Assembly (NCBI GenBank): GCA_902806575.1
Contig: CADCXD010000005.1
Coordinates: forward strand, 3,906,001-3,970,000
DNA: 64,000 nucleotides
Direction of reading: 5' to 3'
Source: Jackrogersella multiformis
Lineage: Eukaryota; Ascomycota; Sordariomycetes; Xylariales; Hypoxylaceae
The translations under genes and the position numbers were made by a program. Positions 22,118 through 35,507 of this stretch are shown here, piece after piece; within the stretch, counting starts at the first letter, position 1; every line of letters begins with the position of its first letter. The notes under the pieces are model-generated. The model searched no databases and was not told where the DNA came from. It worked only from the letters and a program-made list of their open reading frames with translations.

Positions 22118-24126
22118 ATGGTTTCCTCTTCCAAAGAGAAGCGTCTCGCCAAGAAGGCCGCCGAGGGTAAAGGCGAGAAGAAAACCCTCGTCTCCAGATC
22201 CAAGGCTGGCTCAAAGGCCGCATCCAAGAATGCTAGCGCTGCCGGCTCCGTCGCCGGCGATGACACCCCTCCCGAACTTGACGACGATGTTCCCGCGACC
22301 GACGATAAGAAGATGGAGAAGGCTAAGGCCATGTCCAACCAGATGGATAAGGATGGATTATCCGACCGCATCACCACTGGTGTCTTAGCATCTGTGCCCA
22401 CTAGCAGGGACGTCAAGGTCATCAGCTCCACCTTGACCTTCCACGGCCGTGTCCTCCTTAACGAAACCGACCTTGAACTTTCATTCGCACGCCGGTACGG
22501 ATTACTCGGCGAGAACGGTTGCGGAAAGAGTACCCTGCTCAAGGCCATCGCCGCGCGAGAGTATCCTATCCCCGACCATGTTGACATCTACCTCCTGAAC
22601 GAGGGTGCCCCGCCCTCTGATCTGGGTGCTCTGGAATGGGTTCTCAAGGAGGCCGAGAAGGAGATGGATCGTCTTGACAGGATGGCCGAGCAGCTGCTAG
22701 AGGACGAGGGCCCTGACAGCCCCGTGCTGATGGATATCTACGAGGTATGTACATCCACAACACGGCACGATATAACCTGGACCATGCTAACAAGTCCAAA
22801 TAGCACATGGACAAGATGGATCCCTCAACCTTCGCTACCCGCGCCTCCCTTATCCTGACTGGTCTCGGCTTCAACAAGGTCACCATCCACAAGAAGACCA
22901 AGGACATGTCCGGTGGTTGGCGTATGCGTGTTGCCCTTGCTAAGGCCCTCTTCGTCAAGCCCTCCCTGCTACTTCTCGATGACCCCACCGCACATTTGGA
23001 TCTTGAAGCTTGCGTGTGGCTTGAGGAGTACTTGAAGAAGTGGGAGCGAACATTGGTTCTGGTCTCTCACTCGCAGGATTTCATCAACGGGGTGTGTACT
23101 AACATGATCGACATGCGAAAGCAGCAGCTCATGTACTATGGTGGTAACTTCGACTCTTACATGAAGACCCGCAAGGAACAGGAGACCAACCAGATGACCG
23201 CCTACAAGAAGCAGCAGGAAGAAATCAAGCACATCAAGGAGTTCATTGCCAGTGCTGGTACCTACGCCAACTTAGTGAGACAGGCCAAGTCCCGACAGAA
23301 GATTCTCGACAAGATGATTGCAGATGGTCTTATCGAAGAAGTGAAGGAGGAGAGAGATTTCAAGTTCAGATTCACCGACGCTGACAAGCTTCCCCCTCCC
23401 GTCCTATCTTTCGACGATGTTACCTTTTCCTATTCCGGTGAGGCTAAGGACGACCTTTACCGCCACATTGACCTCGGTTTCGACATGGACTCCCGAACAG
23501 CCCTAGTTGGTCCCAACGGTGTCGGCAAGAGTACTCTATTACGTCTGATGACCGGCAAGCTCTCCCCAACCTCCGGCTCTGTTCGCCGCCACACTCATCT
23601 CAAGCTCGGCATGTACTCTCAACACAGCGCGGAGCAGCTCGACTTGACCAAGAGTGCCTTGGACTTCGTCCGCGACAAGTACCGAGACAAGTCGCAAGAC
23701 TACCAGTACTGGCGACAGTGCCTTGGCAGATACGGAGTCTCTGGTCCTGTGCAGACCGCCATCATGGGTACCCTATCCGAAGGCCAGAAGAGCCGGATCG
23801 TCTTCGCCCTGCTTGCCATCGATTCCCCCAATATGCTCCTTCTTGACGAACCTACGAACGGTTTGGATATCCCGACCATCGATGCCCTGGCAGACGCCAT
23901 TGAGAATTTCAGTGGTGGTGTGATTGTGGTTTCTCACGACTTCAGGTAAGAATCGTATTTTATCCGTATCCCTTGTGCCAGTACTAACATGTATGATAGA
24001 TTGCTCGACAAGATTGCCAAGCAAATCCTCGTATGCGAGAACCGATCGATCAAGCCATGGGAAGGATCAATAGGAGAGTACAAGAACTACCTGCGCAAGA
24101 AGATGTTGGCATCTGGTGCAGTCTAA
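22118..24126 (+). CDS. ARB1: ABCF ATPase, ARB1-type ribosome biogenesis factor, 631 aa
   Basis: Exons 22118-22744, 22804-23945 and 24000-24126 (1,896 nt, phases match). ARB1/ABCF2 proteins are soluble twin-ATPase factors that shuttle between nucleus and cytoplasm and assist assembly of both ribosomal subunits. Seen: a basic N-terminal extension; NBD1 with Walker A G-E-N-G-C-G-K-S-T, signature M-S-G-G-W-R-M-R-V and Walker B L-L-L-L-D-D-P-T-A-H-L-D; the charged ABCF linker (Q-M-T-A-Y-K-K-Q-Q-E-E-I-K); and NBD2 with Walker A G-P-N-G-V-G-K-S-T, signature L-S-E-G-Q-K-S-R and Walker B L-L-L-L-D-E-P-T-N-G-L-D. There are no membrane segments. In NBD1 the Walker B acidic residue is Asp where most ABCF proteins have Glu. 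Length matches the family. It is convergent with INO80, 1.0 kb away. Confidence 0.95.
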
Positions 24127-25121
24127 GGCACCATCCAACCCCTCCCATTTCGTGGTCAGTCTTTCAACGACCGCGTGAACGCCATCGTTCACAATAGACT
24201 CTCGTACTGTCTTAACAGTCCGAGGTTGGAGGATCCATACATGCATGGTCGCGGCTCGGAGGTCTATAGAATGGACATCGAGGCACGGAGCCGTCGCCTT
24301 GGATTTGAAAAGCTTTATGATTTCGAGACGACGCTTTCTCAGAGTAGGTAGTGCGGAAAGTCGAACGCTGGCATGCTCCCAGTTGTTCGCAAACCGGACT
24401 GGAATAGACTAGATGAGCTAAGAAAACTATTTCGTGCGATAATGAAATACGACCCGTCTATCGTCTGTCTCGTGAATGGTGATTTGCATGGAATATTAGT
24501 TAGGTATCTAAATCCAAGTATTAAGAGGTTCAAGACCTCCATCATAATTCTACTTGTCAACATACCTGCTTGAATCGGCTGAAGAATAATAGTCAGTACT
24601 TAGCAGCATCTATCAGTGCACAAGCACACACACACAAACATAGATGTAGGTAAGCCAGCACAGGATAAAGTAACAGTTTTCATTATCAGCTCGACTCGAC
24701 TCAACTCCTCAATGGACATGCATGCATTGATTACCTCCACGAGGTCCGCGTCCTTATATCGTAATCCTACACTGACAACAAACGGGCCTGTAGTCCTCGT
24801 CCATGAAACAGTTTTTTTTGTGCGAAAGAAGCAAGTCCGATTTTTTTGCAAAGTCTAGCCGCCTAGCGCGACACAGGTTTTGTGCCATCCCTTCCTCCTT
24901 CTCTTTCTCTCCCGCCTCCCGAGAAAAGAAAATCATGATTAACTAAGCTCTATGAATGTGGGTGTATTCATCCCGCCAGGAGCCAGTCTCTGTGCATATG
25001 TAATTGATGCCAATGTAACGCCGTGATCCATCTTATTTTGTACAATGCCCTAAAACTTCCGGTGCGGGAAGTGCTAATCGCGACCTGGTGATATGTTAAA
25101 GTGTTCGCTCCGATCAACGGG
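24127..25121. other. Convergent 3' spacer between ARB1 and INO80
   Basis: Presumably holds both 3' UTRs. It contains a CA-rich run near 24625-24640 and T-rich tracts near 24815 and 24840. No additional gene is supported. Confidence 0.5.
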
Positions 25122-28100
25122 TTATATGTCGATCTCGCCATCAGCAATGGCAAGTCGCTGTTTAGTCGTCTTAGCCTTCTTGCTGCTGCCTCCTTTTCGC
25201 TTCTTTGCGGCTTTGGCGTCTCCGGCCTCGACGGCGGCGGTTGGGGTGGCAGTGCCAGAAGGCTTGTTGCCATCATCAAAATGGCCCTCACCTATATCAC
25301 TACGGTTAGTACGTTTACTTCGACGGTATCGTATCTATAGACGAGGCGAACTTACCCTCGTGGTACATCTCGTCCAAACTGACCGCCTCCCGCTTTCTCT
25401 TGGTACCACCCCGTTTCTTGGTCTGCTTGTCCAACTCGCCGCTTTCGAGTAATTCCTTTTCTCGCAGCTCAATAAGCTCGGCTTGCTCGTCGTCGGCGAG
25501 CCACATGGCGATATCGCGATTGCGGTTTTCGGGCGGGCGACGGCCGCTGAAGTCAACGCCGCGAGCGCCACCTCCCTGGATGACAACACGTTGGACTTCC
25601 TCTTTCTGCATCGCGCGCTTACGAATGCGTTCTTCGATAGTGCCGCGCGTGATGAGACGGTAGACCGTAACTTGTTTCGTCTGGCCGAGACGATGCGCAC
25701 GATCCATGGCCTGCGAGTCGATGGTAGGGTTCCAATCGCTGTCGTAAAAGATGACCGTATCGGCAGATGTAAGATTGATACCGAGACCACCAGCACGGGT
25801 TGAGAGCAGAAATATGAATATTTCGGGGCGCGTTTGGAAGTCGTGAACGGTGTCACGACGGTCCTCCAGCTTCGTAGAACCGTCGAGTCGACAATACTTG
25901 TAGTTGCGGTAGGTGAGATATTCTTCCATAAGGTCGATCATTCTCGTCATCTGGAAATACAGCAGTACGCGGTGGCCTTCCTCTTTCAGCTTGAACAGTA
26001 GATGGTCAAGTTTGGCAAGCTTTCCGCTATCAGTGACGAAGCGACGCATGCTCGGGACGGTGATATTGGTAAATCGTCGCTTCTCTCCATCTGGTTGAGG
26101 AAGCATCGGAGGCGGCGGGTAGCGCTCGATCGGGACGTTCCGTAACACCAAAGACTTCTCTTCCGGCACGTTAGGTCCATACAAAGTCTTCCGCATCGAC
26201 ACGTTGAACAGCGTATCGTCGCGCTCGGCGATCGAGCTTCGAGTACCCTCACAGGAGACTTCGACGGGCGGGGCGGAGGCACCAGGCAAAGCCGCTTGTT
26301 CAAGGCGACTAAGACCAGAGCTTCGCCATGCTGCTCGAGAAACGTTCATGAGATTGTCAAGCACGCCTCCGCTAGTGATCTCGGCCAAAGGCTTGCGATC
26401 CGAGCGCGCCGTGACCTGGAATAAGGCATGGGCAGGTGTATAATTCTCTTCGCCGGGCTCGTCGTATATAACGTTCATCTGGCCAAGCCGATTCCGCTTC
26501 TTGACTAGGTCTATGGCTCGCGAGAAGAGGTCTTGGTGGCTGGCTTTGTAGACCTCTTCAGGGCTCGCATCAGCGAACCGGAGAAAGGAGAACGCATCGT
26601 TGCCAGATGTGCTCTCGCGTACGTTTTCCGGAGTCCAGATGTTCATGAGGTGATTCATGTATCTATTCCTGAAGCCAGCTTTTTCATTGTCCTTCCCGGC
26701 TTTGTGCAGTCGGCCACCTTCTGTCCAAACAAGGCGCGGGAGTCGATAGTCGACGACATTTCGAGTAGAGTAGCCCACCGAGACGTTGATTCCCTCGCGG
26801 ATAAACGAGGCAGTCTCCGCGAAAAAGCCAGAGAAATATGGACTGGTGGTATCTGCACGCTCGAATAGGTCAGGATGATTGCACACTTTTCGGAACTGCA
26901 TGACAAGATTCATCAGTGTGCCTGAATCCTGATCATCCCCGAGAGTCGCCTTCTCTATCAAATCCATGATACTAATCTGATTCCGCAAGTTCCTATAATA
27001 AGCACGCTGTCGGTAGGTGAGCTCGCAGAACACGTCCAGTTCAATCTTGTCACCCAGCTCCTTTTGCACATGCTTCTTGACGCGGCGCAACATGAACGGC
27101 TTGAGAATCATATGCAGCCGCCTAAGCTGATCCTCATTGAGGGTCGTGTTGCTCTGGGCGTGAGATTCGATATCCTTGGAAAACCACTCGCTGAATTCAT
27201 CGTGCGAGTCAAATAATGAAGGCATGATAAAATGGAGAAGGGCCCAAAGCTCTTGCATGTTATTCTGAATAGGAGTACCGGTAAGAAGTAGTCGATTGCG
27301 GCAGTGGAAGCCAAGCAAACACTTCCAACGTGAACTTGTGGAACTCTTGATGGCTTGCGCCTCATCGAGGACCATGTACTGCCAACGCATCTTCTGGAAG
27401 TAATTAACGTCCGACACTACGAGTTGGTAGGACGTGACCAAGACATGGAAAGGCGCATCCTTCCGGTAGGTATTGTGCTTGCGGTCCCAGAACTTGCGCA
27501 GCACCTTTCGGTCACCTGCGGTACCCCAATAGGGGAGGACCTTGAATTCGGGAACGAACCGCGCAATCTCCTGCTGCCAGTTGTGCAGAGTGGAAGATGG
27601 AGCAACTACCAAATACGGACCCCAGATATCGTGGACTTCGGCAAGGTAGGCCATGACGGAGATGGACTGGACCGTCTTGCCGAGACCCATCTCGTCTGCT
27701 AGGATACCGTTGATTCCTTGCTCGTAAAGGTTGGCAAGCCAATTCAGACCCTTCAACTGGTACTCCTTGAGTTGGCAGTTCAGCAACTTTGGCTGCTCGA
27801 CCGTCACGTCACCCAGGCCGGTCGGGTTCTGGAAGTTCATCTCGCCATCATCGTCCATATCGTTATCCGGCTTATTGAAGCTACGTGCCTTCTGCTGCGC
27901 TTCCGCAATGGCGTTCTGGGCATTCGCCACCGCAGCTTGTCTTAGCGTCTCCTCATCCTCGGCATCGAAGTTCAGCTGACTGAAGTCGGTAACCTTGCCG
28001 GCGGGGGCCCCCGACGGTTCGTTGACATCAGCATGGGTCGACCTGGACACGGCATGAGCATCTGGCGCAATATCTGGGTTGTCGGTGCTACGCTCCACTT

Positions 28101-31100
28101 CGTCCGTCTTGATCTTCTTGCCGATAAAGTGAGAGTATAATTCGGTCTGAGATATCAAGAAGTTGAGCTTCCTCTTCTGGCGGGCAGCTTCACGGTCCGC
28201 TTCCTCCTTGCGGGCATTTTCAAGCTCCTGTCGCTCCGCCGCCTTGCGTAGATCACGTTCCTCACGCTCATTACGCTTCCAGAAGCCCATCATATCGCGC
28301 ATGCATCGCTTAGCACGTGCTTGGAGGTCCTTTGTACCCTTGTTGGTACGAAGCTGCCAACGTTTAGCTTCTTTCGATGCTAGTATGGCAGTCTTCTTCA
28401 GGTTCGAGGCCTTTGTGGCGTAGGAATCGCCGGCCAGCTTGAACGTTTTCGGGACATCCTTGCGTGCGAGGTCGCGCCAGATCTGGTCGTAGATCTGGTT
28501 GAAGCCTTTAGATTGGAACTTGGACTCCAGAGGATTGGGCGGGGGCTCTTCAACCGACTTCTCCTTCTCCTTCGGCTCCTTCAAGGGGGTATCTTTAGCT
28601 TCTTTGTCCTTCTCCTTGGGTTCCTTGGACGAGGTCTTGCTCAGCTTAATTCGAATCTTAGTCTCTTCTTTGCTGGGCAGTTCCTCGCCAGCGTCTATGG
28701 CGGCTTGAGCAGCGATGGCCGAGTCTTTCTCTGCCTGCTTTTGCTCCTTGGATTTCTTAGGGCGGTTACCACTACGACCTTTGCTCTTCGACTTGGAGCC
28801 GGCTTCCAGGTCGGTAGCCTGGAAGGTCGACATGGTGCCGCCCTCGAGGTTCAGTTCAAGAGGTGCCAGGTTGCGTGCCGGGCCCTTGATGCCCTTCTGG
28901 AGGATAAGTTTGGTTTGCTGGGCCTTCTTGTTGGCACGTTCCGCATCTCGCAAATATTTCTGCCGTTCGGCCTCGTCTTCGGCAGCAAGAGCCTTTGCCA
29001 GGGCAGCTTCCTTCTGCTCGATGGTGACTTGCATAGATTTCTCTCTGCGACGCTTACGCTGCATGTCCTTCTTGCGCTCCTTCTCTGCAAATATCTCGCG
29101 CTCTCGGACCTCTTGCAAGGCGTCATCGTAGTGTATCGTATCAAACCGACGCTTGCCGTAGCTAGCATGCTCGCGCAACTTGTTCGACAAAGAAGTTGTC
29201 AAATCCCCTCGTCGGGCAATTTGGTCTTCGGTTTCGACTAGTTCCAGCTCGAGCCTACGCCTTTTCCGACGTCCGTGGAAGAATTCTTCTTCTGCTTCTA
29301 GCTCGGATAGGTCGACATTTTCGATCTCGGCATCGAGTTGGTCAAGAAGACTCTGTATTTTCTTTTCCTTGTCGGCCGGGAGGGGCTTCAGCTTGACCAG
29401 ACCATTAGCCTGTCGCTTAGGGGCTCTCGCGGGTGTGTCCTTCGCGTGGTTCGCGGATGATCGACGCGACTCCTTCTTAGAGCCACCTTCGGAATCTTTC
29501 AGGATCGACTCGCGTCCCTTACTCTTGCGAGCTGGCTTTTCCTTTAGCTCCGCCATGATTGGGGCCTTAGGTTTTGGAAGGGGTTCGGCGCTGGAGAGAA
29601 TGTTGGAGAAGGACATCAACTCGGCTGCACGACTCGGGGTCTAAATTGAAGATAAAGAGGTCAGCATATAGAATCACTATCGGGATAACAATTATCATCA
29701 TTTAATAAAAATCATCAATGGATGAGTTCGGAAGTAAGTGGTAGCCACGTCACGACACGACGAAACACGACAAGACACGACGTGTACTATCCATCAGATG
29801 GGGTGTTACACGTACATTTGATGAAGATGTCGGTTCTGGATTTAATATTGAAGGAAGAGATGGTGCCGGTGTGGGAGTATGGCGGTTGGTAGATGAAATG
29901 GGGTCGAGTGCAGCACGGTTGTGACGCGAGGGGGGAGAAGCCAGATTAAGGGCTTTGTTGGAAGGGCTGGTCGGTCGGCCGTCGTTTTTGGGGTGAGAGT
30001 TGGAATGAGAGTTGGAGTGAGAATTAGAGTGAGAGTGTGAATGCGAATGCGGGCTTCGTGGATATTTTGCATTCACTGGAGAAGGGGATCCGTAACCATT
30101 ATAATATTGGTTAGATTCGGACTTGGGCTGAGGGAAATCATAAGGGTCGGGTCGCTGGTTTGGAAGACGAAAATGTTAGTCGAGTTGGTAGGAAGTAGGA
30201 ATAAAGAATTAGGGATTAGGAATTAGGAACGGTGAATGGTAAATGATGAATGGTGTGGAGGAGAAAAGAAAGTTGCTGGTGGTCGATGGTTCCAGACGAT
30301 AAAATTGGCCGTAATCAAAACCGAAACCAAATCCAAAATCCAAATCAAATCAAATCAAATAATAAAATTTTGATGATGGTTCCTTGTTCCTCGTTCCTCT
30401 TATCCCTCTAGGGGGGATTTAAACGCCGACCAAGGAGAGAAGAGATGGGACATTCGCGCACTGCTTGCCACTAAGCAAACTTGGGCAATTTTCTGCCTAT
30501 TCTAGGTATTGTGGCATTTCGGTATTTCGAAAGTATTTTGAAAGTATTTTGGAATGGATGAAGATGAAAAATGAGAAGGAAAAAAAAAAAAAAAAAAAAA
30601 GGTCAAGGTCAACATCAACACCAACAATTATTGTTTTGCCTTTTCCAAGTGATACTCTCAGTAATACTTTCAACTGTGACTCCCCCCATCAACGCCACGT
30701 AAGATGCTTAAAAAGAATTACAGTTATCGTGCGCGTGTCGTGATTTGCGATGGGTAATGGGCAATGGATGATGGATATATGATTGTACACCAGACCAGAT
30801 AGGACAAATAAAACATATAGAGGAAACGGATATTACTATTATTTAACAATAAAATGCAACAAAAAGCTTACCTGCTTAGACCAGCTGTCGGAAACTCTTC
30901 TCTCTCTGGTACTCGTAGTGTCGGTAAGCGGATCATAGAAACTCCCTGGAGCCTTTTCTCTAGACGAGTGCTGATGGTAATCGGGTGGCGATAGATGGCC
31001 TGAGGTTTTCGGAGGCTGCAACGGCGATGCACTCGCACCATTCGCGGGCGACATGGCGGACGACGATGCCATAATTGAGCTCAAGGCTCCCGGCGGAGGT

Positions 31101-32077
31101 GCCAGAGGAGGCAGGGAGGATGAGGTGTTCCCTAGGAAAGCCGATGACGACGACGATAATTGATGCGACGCGTTACTAAAGGGGTGCGCGAGAGAAGTGG
31201 TGGTATGGATGGGTGGCGGCGGTGGTGGTGGTAGTGGTCGCGTCGCCGATATCGATGTGGGTGGCGATGCAGGTGTGATGATGGATGAGACGGAGAAGTT
31301 ATGTTTTGACGATGGAGAATGTAGGAATGAGGGAGAAGGGTTGTTATTATTATTGTTGTTGTTGGTTGTGGCGGCGGCGGCGGAGGGCTGACGAAAATCT
31401 AATGAGTGCGTCGTGGCCGTGACGATCGGAGACGTGCTATTCCTAGTATTTCTATTACTGATCTTGTTGCTGCTGATGTTGATGCTAGCGCTTCTGCTTC
31501 TGCTTCTGCTTCTACTTGCGCCAATGCTTGCTCTTGCACCACCAGCATTCCCATTGTGGATGTGGCCGTGGCCTTGAGGTGAGGCTTGTTGATTTGCGCG
31601 GGCTCCAGCTATTCCCGCTGCTGATGCGTGGTGGGTAACAGAATTGGAATTAGCATTAGCATCAAGGTTGTGGTTCTGGTTCAGGTGATGACTCTGGTTC
31701 CGGTTCTGGTCATGGTTCAGGTTCAGGTTCAGGTTCGGGATCAGGTTCGGATTCAGGTTCGGATTCAGGTTGGCTTTGCTGTTGGAATTGGGGAAACGTG
31801 GTCCCAGCGTATCCGAAAATGTCATCCCTATCCCTATCCCTCCAGCTATCCCCATATTACTATCGTTAGTACTGTTACTGCTAGACCCTATTCCTGGTCT
31901 TGACTCTGATCCTGACCCTGACTCTCTAGATCCCGTCGATTGCGTTGTAGGAGCCACACCACCAACACCACCACCACCACCAACATCACCAACACCCGAA
32001 TTGCTTTTTCTTCTGTCGTCACCTCGGCTATCATCCGCACGGTGAAGAACTGTCGCATGAAAACCGTTCGACGCCAT
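25122..32077 (-). CDS. INO80: INO80 chromatin-remodelling ATPase, 1,999 aa
   Basis: Exons 32077-30872, 30154-29816, 29640-25356 and 25291-25122 sum to exactly 6,000 nt. INO80 is the motor of the nuclear INO80 complex, which slides nucleosomes and handles H2A.Z in transcription and repair. The N-terminal 515 residues are low complexity (Asn/Leu runs, Ser/Pro, His-Ser repeats). The DBINO domain (about residues 890-1025) follows a Lys/Glu-rich region. The SNF2 N-lobe has A-D-E-M-G-L-G-K-T (about 1163-1171) and the box D-E-A-Q; S-F-I-R-E-G marks the start of the INO80 insertion region; the C-lobe has Y-C-R-L-D-G-S-T, S-T-R-A-G-G-L-G-I-N-L and R-A-H-R-L-G-Q-T. The basic tail ends in G-E-I-D-I. Intron 1 is unusually long (717 nt) and contains an A20 run (about 30581-30600). 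The divergent upstream side is non-coding for 3.4 kb. Confidence 0.95.
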
Positions 32078-35000
32078 GGTTAATTTTTCTCACTTCTTTT
32101 TCTTTTTCTTTTATTTTGCCTTAACCCTCGACTCTCGCTCACTTACTAACTCGCACGCTTCCTTCTGCTAAGAATCGGGTGGTGGCTAATTTCGATATTG
32201 TCTTATATTCCTAACTCATCGTAACTGAGTGCAACGTGACAGGGATGAGAGAAGCTATCGACTCCGACTCCTACTCCGACTCCTTGCTATGCGGCGGTTT
32301 GGATGCGAACGAAGCTTGATTAACAGGAGAATGAGTGAATATGAGCTGAGCTGAGCTGCCGCTTGACTACCTAGGTACCTAAATAGCAACCGACGAATAA
32401 GAAGGACGTGGCGTGGTTCTGTTATTCGTACGCACGCACGCACGCACAGGATCCCGGAACGTCGAAACGTGAGCGGCCGGCGGTTTACAGAGGCTGTGAA
32501 AATAAAATAAAAAGTCTAAGATACCGTACCTTGGTAGGTAGGCTGGTAGGTAGGTGAGGTAAGGCAAGGTAAGGCAAGGCAAGGTAAGGTACCTAGACAG
32601 GTAGATGAAGGTAGGTATTTGTCTACGGTAATTCTTTGTCGCAAAGGGTATGCGCATCGGCGAAGAGATTGCTTTGAATAAATATGAGCTTCAACAAGGG
32701 TAGATCCACGACTAGCAGCTAACTCTGCGGTGGTTTGGGCCGATTGGGGCGAAACTCTAGTCTAAAATCATAGTTGGCGATACATGCGAGAAATCGTGAT
32801 GGTTGGCGGGATATAGGACTAGGTTACTTAAAATGCGACGATGCAGTACCGATGCGAAAACTATACCGGATGTGATGCTGGAAAAACCAAAGGAATGGGA
32901 AGGAAATAGAAGAAAAAACGAGACAGAGAAGGGAATGGGGAAAGAAAACGGGTGTGAAGAATTAACAAAAGTGAAAGGAGCAGCAGGCAGGAAAGAGAAG
33001 AAGAAAAAAAGAGAGAGTAGAGGGAAAGAGTGTGGAAAGGGTGCAGGTGGACTTTGAAGGTGAGAGAGGGTTGGCCGAATGTGATGATGACTTCTTTCAC
33101 GGCCTGCTTAGACGTAGGTAGGTACCGCATCGCATGTATTAAATTATACCTACATGTAGGTACCTACCCACTACCGTACCTAGGTAATCTATGTACCTAG
33201 GTAGGTTCTACATATGGATGCTAGGTAAGGTAGGTCCTACATGTAGGTATACCTACTCTGTATAGGTATAGGTAACCAGGTAAATATCCAATGAGGATAC
33301 ACAATAGGATTGTGGGCATCGTACCTACCTTCCATAGCCTGGCATCGCATTGAAGATGGGGACACCGATTAACCCGTTTCCGTTACTTCACGAAGGTTGG
33401 ATTGGAACCTGCAAGAGCTGCAAGAGCTGCACCTAGTGTAGAGACGTTCTTGCCCATTCACCAATTCTCCAGTGTCCTCCTGATGCTGTCACAGTCACTG
33501 CCACTGTCACTTCCTATCTTTCCACTTTTCGTAACCCCCTTCCCTCTTCGCATTTTCACCTCGACGGGGCTGGACGGGCAGCAGGTCAAGCCAAGAGAAG
33601 CTGTTCCGTGACAGTAGTGACGATCGATCCAGACGGGGCAGGCTGGGGACAAACCAAGCTAGAACCTTGGAACTAGACCAGGTCCAGACCCATATTCTTT
33701 AATTTCTAACCACTCACAGCCTACCACTCACAGCACTCACCACTCATGGGAGCTTCCATAAAATCTGAAAGAAAAAAAGAGAGAAAGAAAAAGAAAAAGA
33801 AAAAGAAAAAAAACCTTCCTCCACACAATGTCGAACTTAAGTGACCCCTGTCTTCCCGCTCATCCAATTATAAATCCTTGTTCGCTCTCGTCTCCGCACT
33901 ACCCACTACACACTGGCCATACTAGGTATTGTAACATTGAGAATGTCCCAAAAAGGTAAGTGTCGCCAAGGCTGAAGTGTATGTACAGCGTTGATAAACG
34001 TGAACAAAAAGAAAATATTAAGTAGCAATAATAGTAAGTACTACGTAATTTGTTTTCCGAATATTAGAATAAAGAAAAAGGAATAAGAAACCGGGAATGG
34101 AGAAATGAGAAATGGAGGATAAAGTGAAGGTGAATGGTGTAGAATAGGAATTGTTATCCATTATTTATTATAATGTCCAGAGCTGTCTTACCTGCTTACT
34201 TGTCTCACAGAACAGATGATTAGCTCGAGAAATCGATAAGGCAATAAGCAATGGGCAATGAGCCACGAACCTCCGGAGCAGCCGCAATTTACAGTGGATC
34301 TTTCCATTACCTAGAGGGTACCTAGGTACATCCAACAATGCTAAGTACCTAGGTACATACTAGCATTACCTAGGTACCTGGTCTTAATGTCAATACGCGA
34401 TAAGAGCTCATCCTCTTCGGGCCAAATTACGGGTCACATGCCAGGGGCACATGCATCTTGGGCGATTCGACTCCAAACTCAAGACCTAATACCTAACACT
34501 ATTAACAACTGGAACAACTGGACGGCTGGACACGACACGACACGAAACAAGGTTGATGCGAAACCCTCTCTCAAGTGACAATTCATGAAAATTTATAATC
34601 TGGATAATCTGGGTCATGGTTTCATCCACTACTGCACCTTTGAGATCTAGGATTCCGGGTACGTCAAGCAATGCGATGCCTACTGCATTCTGATGCTACT
34701 GTCTCGGATTCTTTTCACGATCCAATCCTCTAGGGCTCATTGCCATAATTTATAATAAAATGCTCAACTTGGTCCACCGCTTTTCCAGGAGATATAGCAC
34801 CTATCAACTACATAAGCGCATCTGATTTGTTGAAATGTCCACACCAGTGGAAGGGGAGGGGAGAGAAAACCCCTGATGTCTACAACCCATTGGCGAGTGA
34901 AGGATGAGAATCATCCATCCTTTATCTCCATCCGTCGTCTTATGTGACGCCCTGCCTAGGGATCTCATTCGAATACCTAAATCTAATCAATAAATGCCCA

Positions 35001-35507
35001 CCTCGCCTATCGGACTCCCGTATCCGTATCGTGGCGAGAGGAAAAACCGCGCAGCTCATAACTTACGATACCAATTTAATCTACCTACCTAGTAGGCAAT
35101 CATCATTTAAGTCCTCAATTCTTAACGTCCAGCATCACGCATTCGCATACGTAAGAAGATACCAGGTAGGTAGGCAACCAAGTCCACAATATCATCAATA
35201 GATTTATTTCATACCCTAAGCATTATCTTGGATCTTGGAGACCTCGTCTTTATGAAACGTCCCACATCCCCCCACCCTTTCTGAAGAGCAAAATAAAAAC
35301 TACCTAGGTTGGTAGGTAGGTAGGCGGCATTGATGGTAGTTCAAGGGAATGAATGAGTGACGAGAAGTGAAGTATACATCCGCAACCCCTCCCTTTTGTA
35401 CGACCCTCCTTTTCCCCCTTTCCCCTCCTCCGCGATTGGGAGGAGAGAGAAGGAGAGGAACGGGATGATTCATGCTATTCCATTGCATTCCATCCCATCC
35501 CATCCCA
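32078..35507. other. Large non-coding block upstream of INO80
   Basis: About 3.4 kb with no supportable gene. It holds the INO80 promoter and T-rich leader, a CGCA tetranucleotide run (about 32431-32448), GGTAAGGCAA repeats (about 32555-32590), an AAAAG purine tract (about 33771-33812), and several clusters of the dispersed motif. Short open frames here are low complexity. Confidence 0.5.
33113..33275. repeat. Cluster of TACCTAGGTA-family motifs
   Basis: About 160 nt composed largely of GTAGGTAC, TACATGTAGGTA, GTACCTAGGTA and ACCTAGGTAGG variants on both strands. It is the densest of the many clusters in the window. Units are palindromic or near-palindromic, unevenly spaced, and lie in non-coding DNA. 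Confidence 0.8.

Noticed and set aside
22093..22587. Open frame on the minus strand over the ABCF gene start
   Set aside because: Antisense to NBD1 of the ABCF protein, with no independent motif.
28513..29241. 242-codon open frame on the plus strand
   Set aside because: Antisense to the Lys/Glu-rich region of INO80; Leu/Phe/Ser-rich composition is the expected mirror of that coding strand.
31200..31390. Gly/Leu-rich plus-strand open frame
   Set aside because: Mirror of the low-complexity INO80 N-terminus.
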